Assembly: GCA_031287095.1 (NCBI GenBank)
Contig: JAITTG010000073.1
Location: 1 to 41,381 of the forward strand
Reading direction: 5' to 3'
Length of the DNA stretch: 41,381 nucleotides
DNA from: Candidatus Parendomicrobium reticulitermitis
GTDB taxonomy: Bacteria > Elusimicrobiota > Endomicrobiia > Endomicrobiales > Endomicrobiaceae
In this document: one piece after another, positions 24,995-32,221 of the stretch
Position numbering within the stretch: the stretch's first letter is position 1
How the letters are laid out: each line of letters starts with the position of its first letter
The notes under the pieces: generated by a model
Database searches by the model: none
What the model saw: the letters and a program-made list of their open reading frames with translations, nothing else
What the model was told of the DNA's origin: nothing
Translations under genes and position numbers: made by a program

Positions 24995-25552
24995 ATGGAA
25001 GAAAAAATAATAGAAAATCATAAGCAATCATGGCAATCGTTAAAAAATAACACATTACATAGATTTGTTGAATATATTGTTGCTGATATGGCAAAAGATC
25101 TCAAATTAGGTTTTGTAACAGGTAATAAAATTAGGTTCACTGTTCCCCATGATTTGACAGCTGAATTAAATAAAATAAAGAGAAATTTATTGGTTGATTA
25201 TGGAGGCGAGTATGACGCTCGCGTGCCAAATATGGATATAGTTATATATGAGCCTAAATCAAGCAAAGTATTTGCCATTGTGTTTATGTCAGAATTAAAA
25301 GAAAGAGTTTTAAATGCTGTTTATTGGAAATTAAAATTTGATTCATGCCCTTATTCAAATCATATTAAGGTTTTTTTCGTAACATCAGATTCAAAGAAAT
25401 TTCCAACAAATAATAAATTTGACAGAATGTGCGGCAGCGTTTTATCAGATATTGACGGTTACTATGTGTTTAGCGAGAGAAAAAGAGCAAAAAATGACAA
25501 TATACAAAACTTTGATGAATTTTTTGACGATTTACAAAAGGCGGTTAAATAA
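24995..25552 (+). CDS. Type II restriction-endonuclease-like protein, possibly inactive
   Basis: 185 residues immediately before a DNA methyltransferase with a one-base overlap, 13 nt after carA. It contains KRNLLVDYGGEYDARVPNMD, IVIYEP, AIVFMSELKERVLNAVYWKL and SDIDGYYVFSE. From memory this resembles a family of type II endonucleases (BsaWI-like in some databases) in which the core reads roughly D-I-V-I ... S-x-K-x-x-L-R-E-R ... YWKLKL. Here the position of the usual catalytic Lys appears to be Met. The protein is also short. So it may be a decayed nuclease. The family match is from memory and uncertain; the operon position is the stronger evidence. Confidence 0.55.
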   Translation: MEEKIIENHKQSWQSLKNNTLHRFVEYIVADMAKDLKLGFVTGNKIRFTVPHDLTAELNKIKRNLLVDYGGEYDARVPNMDIVIYEPKSSKVFAIVFMSELKERVLNAVYWKLKFDSCPYSNHIKVFFVTSDSKKFPTNNKFDRMCGSVLSDIDGYYVFSERKRAKNDNIQNFDEFFDDLQKAVK

Positions 25553-26379
25553 TGAAGAACGCTAAAAAGACAAAACCTTTTTTTAGATTTAAGAATGCTT
25601 TTCTTTATAATGGGAATGTTTTAGATGCAAATAATTTCTCAAAAGAATTCTGCGATTTGATTGTGACTTCTCCGCCATATAATGTCGGCATAGAATATAC
25701 TTCTAATAATGATGTTTTAAGTTATGATGATTACTTAAAATTTACTCAAAAATGGATTTCTAATTGTTTTGATTGGACAAAAGATTCAGGCAGACTTATA
25801 TTAAATATCCCATTGGATAAGAATAAAGGCGGGCAAAAAAGCGTAGGAGCGGATATAACCGCAATAGCGCAAAAAGCCGGTTGGAAATATCACTCAACTA
25901 TTATTTGGAATGAGGGCAATATCTCAAGACGCACTGCTTGGGGTTCTTTTATGTCGGCATCTGCTCCTTATGTGATTGCTCCTGTTGAATTGATACTTGT
26001 TTTGTATAAAAAAGAATGGAAAAAAATAGGCGGCAGCAAAATTTCAGATATTACAAAAAAGGATTTTATGGATTGGACAAACGGCGTATGGGTATTTAAT
26101 GGAGAAAGTAAGAAAAGAATAGGACATCCCGCACCATTCCCAAGAGAATTGCCGTATAGAGCAATTAAACTTTTTAGTTATGTTGACGATATTGTTTTTG
26201 ACCCATTTAGCGGAAGCGGAACTACGGCTTTGGTTGCGGCAATGAATAAGCGCATAGGAGTTGGTTTAGACATTGATGAAGGATATTGTAATTTAGCCAA
26301 GAATAGAATTTCGCAAGAATTAAATACTTTAAATTTGGGGGATTCAAATGAAAAAAATATCTCAATCAAAATTGCTTAA
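25552..26379 (+). CDS. Beta-class DNA methyltransferase (N4-cytosine or N6-adenine)
   Basis: 275 residues. The catalytic motif TSPPYN is near the start (residues 39-44), and the SAM-binding motif DPFSGSGTTALVA is near the end (from residue 217), so motif order is IV before I, the beta class. A target-recognition part lies between. HPAPFPRELPYRAIKLFS is typical of these enzymes. SPPY does not decide between N4-cytosine and N6-adenine. The start overlaps the nuclease-like gene by one base, and the end overlaps the HNH gene by 32 bases, so three genes form one operon. All motifs look intact. Confidence 0.87.
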   Translation: MKNAKKTKPFFRFKNAFLYNGNVLDANNFSKEFCDLIVTSPPYNVGIEYTSNNDVLSYDDYLKFTQKWISNCFDWTKDSGRLILNIPLDKNKGGQKSVGADITAIAQKAGWKYHSTIIWNEGNISRRTAWGSFMSASAPYVIAPVELILVLYKKEWKKIGGSKISDITKKDFMDWTNGVWVFNGESKKRIGHPAPFPRELPYRAIKLFSYVDDIVFDPFSGSGTTALVAAMNKRIGVGLDIDEGYCNLAKNRISQELNTLNLGDSNEKNISIKIA

Positions 26380-26935
26380 GAGTTTCTTTGTTAAAAACCC
26401 TAACAGAGATATAGAGCATCCAGAAGTTGTAGATTGGGTAACGGCAGAATATAAAAAACTCACTGGAGAAGTTTTCAGAGACCCAGATAGACAAATCAGA
26501 AAATTTCATCAAGTTGGATTGCTTATAAAAGTGAGAAAAGGAGTTTATAGATATGATCCCAAGTTTGCGCATAAAAGGATATTAGAAGAATTTACTCAAG
26601 TGCAAAAAGAGGCGATATTAAAAAGAGATGGCTATAAATGTGTTATTTGCGGCAGAGGAATAAAAGAAGGCGTAGAATTGCACATTGACCATGTTATAGC
26701 AAAGGACTTAGGCGGAAAAGCAACAATGGACAATGGTCAAGTTTTATGTTCTCGTTGTAATTTCATGAAGAAAAAAGCAAAACAAACTGAAAGCGGCAAG
26801 AAAATGTTTATTCGTTTGTATGAACTTTCTAAAAAAGAGAATCAGAAAGATGTGCTGGATTTTGTAACTGAAGTCTTGGAAGTTTATGAAAAGCACGGAG
26901 TGAATGGACACATCGCTTGGAATAAAGATAAATAA
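26348..26935 (+). CDS. HNH endonuclease of the restriction-modification block
   Basis: 195 residues. An N-terminal winged-helix-like part (about 10-75, ending VGLLIKVRKGVYRYDP) precedes an HNH domain: CVICG, HIDHVIAKDLGG, DNGQVLCSRCNFMKKK. All four Cys and the HxDH pair are present, so it should fold and cut. The start lies inside the end of the methyltransferase gene with GGGGG before it. It could be the restriction enzyme for the same site, or an accessory nicking enzyme. The presence of both this and the nuclease-like gene upstream around one methyltransferase is unusual. Confidence 0.8.
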   Translation: MKKISQSKLLKSFFVKNPNRDIEHPEVVDWVTAEYKKLTGEVFRDPDRQIRKFHQVGLLIKVRKGVYRYDPKFAHKRILEEFTQVQKEAILKRDGYKCVICGRGIKEGVELHIDHVIAKDLGGKATMDNGQVLCSRCNFMKKKAKQTESGKKMFIRLYELSKKENQKDVLDFVTEVLEVYEKHGVNGHIAWNKDK

Positions 26936-26998
26936 ACAGATTTAGAAAACAATTTTAAGTCTAATAAAAACTTCGAATTATTGTGGGGTATAAATCGA

Positions 26999-27232
26999 AT
27001 GACTCAAAAAAAACGAGACCAAAATTTAATGATTGTTTATGCTGTTGAGGGATATTCGCAGAAATACAATATGAGAGAAAGCGATGTTTTGACCCTTTTT
27101 ATGAAAAACGGAATAACCGATCTTATTCGCAAGCATTATAATGCCTTACACACTCAAGGTTTTGATGAAGGTTTTTATTTTGCGGATGATGTATTAAAAA
27201 GAAAGATGAAAGAAAATACATTTATTAGTTAA
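26999..27232 (+). CDS. DUF3791 family protein
   Basis: 77 residues: NLMIVYAVEGYSQKYNMRE, SDVLTLFMKNGITDLIRKHY, NALHTQGFDEGFYFADDVL in order. This matches the small DUF3791 family, commonly found beside toxin-like genes (for example DUF3990) and thought to act in toxin-antitoxin pairs. No such partner is adjacent. ATG 26999 is chosen over TTG 26981 because GTGGGG lies nine bases before it. It ends 15 nt before carB and probably travels with the restriction-modification block. Confidence 0.7.
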   Translation: MTQKKRDQNLMIVYAVEGYSQKYNMRESDVLTLFMKNGITDLIRKHYNALHTQGFDEGFYFADDVLKRKMKENTFIS

Positions 27233-27247
27233 AACAAGAGGAAAACC

Positions 27248-30200
27248 ATGCCTTTATTAGATTTTTTAACGCCTAAACGAGGAAAAAAAAAGAAAGTTAT
27301 TCTTTTGGGTTCCGGCGCTTTGTCTATTGGACAGGCGGGAGAATTTGATTATTCCGGTTCGCAGGCTGTCAAGGCGCTTGAAGAGGAAGGGCTTGAAGTT
27401 ATTATTATCAACCCCAATATAGCGTCTGTCCAAACCAATAGAGGACAAAATAAAAAAGTTTATCTCTATCCGATTACTCCTTTTTGGGTGGAAAAAATTA
27501 TCAGCATGGAAAAACCCGCCGCAATTATTTCAAGTTTCGGCGGACAGACTTCTCTTAATTGCGTGATTGCTTTGGAAAAAAGCGGGGTTTTGCAAAAATA
27601 TGGAGTCCGCGTTTTGGGGACTTCCGTCGCCGCTCTTGAAATGTCTGAAGATAGAGAGATGTTTGCGGATAAAATGGGAGAAATTAAAGTCCCTGTCGCT
27701 CCAAGTTATGCCGTTGAAACTGTCGAAGACGCTCTTAAAATGGCTGAAAAAATCGGTTATCCAGTAATTACTCGTTCGGCTTTTGCTTTGGGCGGGCTTG
27801 GCAGCGGTCTTGCAAAGACGGCGGCGGAATTAAAAGAACTTACGCAATCCGCTCTTATGAGCAGTCCTCAAGTTTTAATTGAAAAGTCTCTGCACGGCTG
27901 GAAAGAAATTGAATATGAAGTTATGCGCGACAAAACAGGCAATACAATAACAATCTGCAATATGGAAAATTTTGACCCTATGGGCATACATACGGGCGAT
28001 TCTATAGTCATAGCGCCGTGTCAAACAATCAATAATGTAGAAAACAATATGATGAGAGACACCGCTATTAAAATCGCTCAAAGTATAGGCGTTGTCGGCG
28101 AATGCAATGTGCAATTTGCTTTAAATCCCAATGAATACGGTTTTTATGTAATAGAAATAAACGCAAGGCTTTCGCGCTCGTCGGCTTTGGCAAGCAAGGC
28201 GACGGGATATCCGATTGCTTATATAGCGGCAAAAATCGTTATGGGGTTTGATTTGTTAGAACTGAAAAATCCCATCACAGGCACAACCTCGGCATTTTAC
28301 GAGCCTTCTCTTGATTATGTCACTTTAAAAATTCCCCGTTGGGATTTGAGCAAATTCAGCGGAGTGTCAAAAAATCTCGGCACTCAAATGAAAAGCGTCG
28401 GCGAAGTTATGGCTATAAGCAGAAATTTTTGCAGCGCATTGCAAAAAGCAATCAGAATGGTAAATGAAAATGAAGATGGTCTTACAGCGCCCGTCTTTAA
28501 AAACACTAAGGATTTGGATTTAATCAAAGAATTGTCATCACCTACAAACTTGAGAATTTTTGCCGTATATGAATGCTTTAAAAGAGGAATGACTATTGAA
28601 GAAGTTCATAATCAAACGAAAATAGATTTTTGGTTCTTGTCGCATGCGCGCGATTTGGCAAAAACCGAAATTGAACTGACGGAGTTTTTTAAAGCGGGCG
28701 GCAAAAAAGAAAATATAACAAAACAAGTTATATACGGCGAATTTAAAAAACTTTCAAAAGATTATTTACATTATCTCAAATCAAGAAGTTTCTCCGATTT
28801 TCAACTTGTCAAAATTTTCATATCGGCGGTTTCTGACGGGCATATTAAATTGTCTGCAAGCCAGACAAGGAGTTTGTCTCTTGCCATAAGGAATCTGAGA
28901 AAAGAGTTAAAAATCGTTCCCGTAGTAAAAAGAATAGACACAACTTCTTCAGAATATCCGACAAAATCAAATTATCTATATCTCTCTTACGAGGGTATTC
29001 ACAATGATATTACTCCCAAGAAAAACAAAAACAGCATAATCACGCTCGGCAGCGGCAGTTACCGCATAGGCAGCAGTATAGAATTTGATTGGTGTTCAGT
29101 GATGACGAGTTCTTATTTTAAAAACAAGAAAAACGACAGCGTGATAATAAATTGCAATCCAGAAACGGTGTCAACGGATTTTAGCGCGTCCGATAGATTA
29201 TATTTTGAAGAACTCTCCTTTGAGCGCGTCTTAGACATTGTTGATATAGAAAATCCAAAAGGCGTAATAGCCTGTATGGGCGGGCAAAATCCCAATAATT
29301 TAATTGCTCCTTTAAGCGAGGCTAAAGTAAATATATTAGGACATAACAATAAAAGCGTCGACGCGGCGGAAGACAGAGGCAAATTTTCCGCTATGCTTGA
29401 CAAACTCGGCATAGACCAGCCCGCATGGACTACGGCGGTTTCAAGAGAAGATATAGACAAATTTATAGAAAAAACGGGCTTTCCAGTTTTAATCAGACCG
29501 AGTTTTGTTTTGTCGGGAACTCTTATGAATGTGGCAAATGACAAGCAGAGCTTGGATTTCTTTCTTTCTCTCACAAAAGATATTTCTTCAGATTTTCCCG
29601 TAGTCATTTCAAAATTTATACAAGACGCCAAAGAAATAGAATGCGACGGCATAGCCAAAAACGGCGAAGTGATTTTATCTTTGGTAAGCGAGCATGTTGA
29701 AAATGCGGGCGTTCATAGCGGCGACGCCACTATGGTTTTTCCCGCTGAGAAAATCTATGTTAAGACAGTCAATACAATAAAAGATATAGCGGCAAAAATC
29801 ATCAAAGGATTAAATCTCAACGGACCTTTTAATATACAATTTATAGCCAAAGACAATGAAGTAAAAGTGATTGAATGCAATGCAAGGGCGTCGAGGTCGT
29901 TTCCATTCATATCAAAAGTGTCGGGTATAAATTTAGCCGAACTTGCCTGCAAAGTGATGAACGGCGAGAAGGTTGAAAAAATCTTTTTAGACGAAAGCGA
30001 AATTCCTTATACGGGAGTAAAAGCGTCAATGTTTAGTTTCCAAAGGCTTGACGGCGCAGACCCAGTCAGCGGCGTAGAGATGGCTTCCACAGGCGAGGTC
30101 GGCTGTCTTGGCAAAAATTTTAATCACGCCTTGCTTCTTGCAATGGAATCCACGCAGATAAGAAAACCCAAAAAAGGCATTTTGCTAAGCACAGGACGGG

Positions 30201-30583
30201 AAAAAGACAAAGTTAAATTTCTATCTGTGATAGACAATCTCTACAAGTTAAACATTCCAATTTATGCCACAAGCGGCACGGCTAAATATCTCGAATCCAG
30301 AGGCTACAAAGTCAACACAGTTCATTGGGCGACAAGCCAAGAAAGTCCAAAAGCCGTTGATATTATAATAGACGGCAAAGTTGATTTCGTAATCAATATA
30401 AAGAAGAGCCTTGAAATAGACGAATTCCACAACAATGCCATGATAAGAAAAACAGCCGTAAAATGCGGCTGCTCAATCCTAACCAATTTAGAAAAAGCCA
30501 TAGCCTATATCCGCGCCTACGATTCTTATGATGAGTTGCAAAACATAGATAAGTGCATAAGTCTTAACGGTAAGGACAAATAA
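27248..30583 (+). CDS. carB: Carbamoyl-phosphate synthase, large subunit
   Basis: 1111 residues. Two ATP-grasp halves: the first begins VILLGSGALSIGQAGEFDYSG with NPNIASVQTN and TRSAFALGGLGSGLA; the second begins near residue 595 (ITLGSGSYRIGSSIEFDWCS) with NCNPETVSTDF and RPSFVLSGTLM. The C-terminal MGS-like domain (about 970-1111) is the allosteric site. It makes carbamoyl phosphate from bicarbonate, ammonia and ATP with CarA. Length is slightly above the usual 1,070. AAGAGGAAAACC precedes the ATG. A 16-bp segment at its stop (30575-30590) recurs at 32157. Confidence 0.95.
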   Translation: MPLLDFLTPKRGKKKKVILLGSGALSIGQAGEFDYSGSQAVKALEEEGLEVIIINPNIASVQTNRGQNKKVYLYPITPFWVEKIISMEKPAAIISSFGGQTSLNCVIALEKSGVLQKYGVRVLGTSVAALEMSEDREMFADKMGEIKVPVAPSYAVETVEDALKMAEKIGYPVITRSAFALGGLGSGLAKTAAELKELTQSALMSSPQVLIEKSLHGWKEIEYEVMRDKTGNTITICNMENFDPMGIHTGDSIVIAPCQTINNVENNMMRDTAIKIAQSIGVVGECNVQFALNPNEYGFYVIEINARLSRSSALASKATGYPIAYIAAKIVMGFDLLELKNPITGTTSAFYEPSLDYVTLKIPRWDLSKFSGVSKNLGTQMKSVGEVMAISRNFCSALQKAIRMVNENEDGLTAPVFKNTKDLDLIKELSSPTNLRIFAVYECFKRGMTIEEVHNQTKIDFWFLSHARDLAKTEIELTEFFKAGGKKENITKQVIYGEFKKLSKDYLHYLKSRSFSDFQLVKIFISAVSDGHIKLSASQTRSLSLAIRNLRKELKIVPVVKRIDTTSSEYPTKSNYLYLSYEGIHNDITPKKNKNSIITLGSGSYRIGSSIEFDWCSVMTSSYFKNKKNDSVIINCNPETVSTDFSASDRLYFEELSFERVLDIVDIENPKGVIACMGGQNPNNLIAPLSEAKVNILGHNNKSVDAAEDRGKFSAMLDKLGIDQPAWTTAVSREDIDKFIEKTGFPVLIRPSFVLSGTLMNVANDKQSLDFFLSLTKDISSDFPVVISKFIQDAKEIECDGIAKNGEVILSLVSEHVENAGVHSGDATMVFPAEKIYVKTVNTIKDIAAKIIKGLNLNGPFNIQFIAKDNEVKVIECNARASRSFPFISKVSGINLAELACKVMNGEKVEKIFLDESEIPYTGVKASMFSFQRLDGADPVSGVEMASTGEVGCLGKNFNHALLLAMESTQIRKPKKGILLSTGREKDKVKFLSVIDNLYKLNIPIYATSGTAKYLESRGYKVNTVHWATSQESPKAVDIIIDGKVDFVINIKKSLEIDEFHNNAMIRKTAVKCGCSILTNLEKAIAYIRAYDSYDELQNIDKCISLNGKDK

Positions 30584-30727
30584 TTAGGCGCGGCTAAAGC
30601 CGCAATGCGCGCGGTTGGCTAAAAAATTAAGCGCAATGATATGGTCAGCGTCTTTTCCAATATTATGAGGATGGGGTTCAACCATATCTCTACAAACCAC
30701 GCATAGACAAATTCCGCCAAAATACGC
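30584..30727 (-). pseudogene. Possible remnant of an HNH nuclease, C-terminal part
   Basis: The reverse strand is open between stops and reads CVVCRDMVEPHPHNIGKDAD then HIIALNFLAN. CxxC followed about 22 residues later by DHIIAL resembles the zinc-HNH pattern. There is no start, and the frame ends right at the carB stop. It could be chance. If real, it is another eroded nuclease in this locus. Confidence 0.25.
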
Positions 30728-30816
30728 TCAAAATGTTTCGTGGAAGAACGATAAATCAAATATGGATGAAATCTATGTGAGTTATTAATTTTAATATAAG
30801 TAATGGAGAGAATTAA

Positions 30817-31179
30817 ATGTATAGTTTTAAATTTAAGTGGAATACAAAAATGCCTGTGGTGGAGGCAAAATGCAAAATGAATCTCGGTTCGTTTTTTTAT
30901 AATAATATTTCAAGAGGAGTTATGTTTTATACATATATTTCTGATAGTTTATCCATTTGGGAATATTGTGATAATATTACGGCAACGGACGACGGGAAAA
31001 TAGTAAAATGCGAGAGATACAATGATTGCGTCACAATGAATATCTATACTTTGTCGGAGTATTCCGCGCTTATCAGCAATAAAAAAGACGCTAAATTACA
31101 AGTAAGACTAATAAAAACTGTTTTGGAAGGTCTTGTATTTAAAAATGTTGTCAATCCGTTAATGCGAGATCGGCAATGA
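30817..31179 (+). CDS. Hypothetical protein
   Basis: 120 residues that I do not recognise. There is no membrane segment or signal peptide. It begins MYSFKFKWNTKMPVVEAKC and is mixed alpha/beta in character, with aromatic-rich GVMFYTYISDSLSIWEY and a C-terminal helix QVRLIKTVLEGLVFKNV. GGAGAG lies before the ATG. It ends nine bases before the HARE-HTH nuclease gene, so the two may form one unit, perhaps with a protective or accessory role. That is inference from position only. Confidence 0.5.
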   Translation: MYSFKFKWNTKMPVVEAKCKMNLGSFFYNNISRGVMFYTYISDSLSIWEYCDNITATDDGKIVKCERYNDCVTMNIYTLSEYSALISNKKDAKLQVRLIKTVLEGLVFKNVVNPLMRDRQ

Positions 31180-31188
31180 GGAAATAAC

Positions 31189-31926
31189 ATGAAAAATAAT
31201 AATGATATAACATACTCAGAGGCGATTGAAAAAATAATGCTTGCAAATGGATATTTTGCGCCGTTAAAATTGATATATAAAGAAATTGGAAAATATAAAG
31301 ATATGGCTATGATAAAAGGCGCTACGCCCAATAATACTGTCCAAGAAAGGGTTCAAAGAGACGAAAGATTTATTAAAATTGGTTTTGGAGTCTATGCTTT
31401 AAAAGAATATATAGAAAAATTACCTATACAAGTATTGCCTAAAACAAAAGAAGAAAAAGTAAATAGAAGGCATTCGGAAATACAGGGTATGCTTTTGGAA
31501 ATAGGGAATCAGCAGTCTGATATTAACAACACCTATACAAGCGATAAAAAACGCATATTTGACAATAAAACACTTGGCAAATTGGCAACTTTGGATAGCG
31601 TTCCTCAATTTACCTATGATAAAATTATCGAAGAAACGGTTTCTTATATTGATGTCATTTGGTTTAATGAAAGAGATTTTCCGCAGGTTGTTTTTGAAGT
31701 TGAGCATTCGACAAATTTTAAAGGCGCTTTTTTGAGATTTATGGAATTGCAAGATTTTCAAACTAAATTTTATTGCGTATCTGAAGAAAAAAGACAAGAT
31801 AAATTTGAAAGAGAAAAAAAGAAAAGCGCTTTCAGTCCAATATCACAACGAATACATTTTCTTAGTTATGAGGATATAGAAAATGATTATAAAAAAGCAA
31901 AGATGAATTCTTTTATTAAATATTGA
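31189..31926 (+). CDS. HARE-HTH protein with a restriction-endonuclease-like domain
   Basis: 245 residues. Residues about 8-75 match the HARE-HTH domain (YSEAIEKIMLANGYFAPLKL, then TPNNTVQERVQRDERFIKIG and GVYALKEY), a DNA-binding winged helix found in restriction enzymes and chromatin proteins. The second half has VSYIDVIWF, then FPQVVFEVEHSTNFKGAFLR, which fits a PD-(D/E)xK-type core with Asp, Glu-x-Glu and a nearby Lys. No methyltransferase is directly joined, but the M.FokI-like gene follows 295 bases later. It may be a restriction enzyme or a nuclease that senses modified DNA. It looks intact. Confidence 0.7.
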   Translation: MKNNNDITYSEAIEKIMLANGYFAPLKLIYKEIGKYKDMAMIKGATPNNTVQERVQRDERFIKIGFGVYALKEYIEKLPIQVLPKTKEEKVNRRHSEIQGMLLEIGNQQSDINNTYTSDKKRIFDNKTLGKLATLDSVPQFTYDKIIEETVSYIDVIWFNERDFPQVVFEVEHSTNFKGAFLRFMELQDFQTKFYCVSEEKRQDKFEREKKKSAFSPISQRIHFLSYEDIENDYKKAKMNSFIKY

Positions 31927-31930
31927 CGAT

Positions 31931-32032
31931 ATGGATGCAGCATGGAAAGGCTTAAATGGAAAATGCGAAATTCCTTGTATCAATAAACAATTTGATGGCT
32001 ATATTGATGTTTCGTGGGTTCAAAAGGTTTAA
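31931..32032 (+). other. 33-codon ORF, perhaps a gene fragment
   Basis: ATG just after the HARE gene opens MDAAWKGLNGKCEIPCINKQ and ends FDGYIDVSWVQKV. Codon use looks coding-like, but I do not recognise it. A second open piece ends HTFEYLHILEKSV at about 32112. The 295-base gap may hold debris of a lost gene. Confidence 0.25.
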
Positions 32033-32127
32033 AGCAGATAAAACAGAAAACAGAAACCACGCCTCAGACCATACTTTTGAATATCTGCATATCTTGGAGA
32101 AAAGCGTTTAGAAAGTCAATTATAGCG

Positions 32128-32157
32128 ATAATAATTATCAATAAAATATCTACAAAG
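32128..32157. repeat. Direct repeat flanking the M.FokI-like module, left copy
   Basis: Thirty bases, including ATAATAATTATCAATAAAAT and ending TACAAAG, recur at 34277-34306 with one mismatch (29 of 30). The pair encloses the double methyltransferase and the FokI remnant. Its end abuts GACAAATAATTGGGCG (32157-32172), which repeats the carB stop region 30575-30590. Confidence 0.75.
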
Positions 32158-32221
32158 ACAAATAATTGGGCGGCGTAAATTGAAAATATTCTATTTAGAA
32201 AGATATTGTTTTGGAGCGTAA

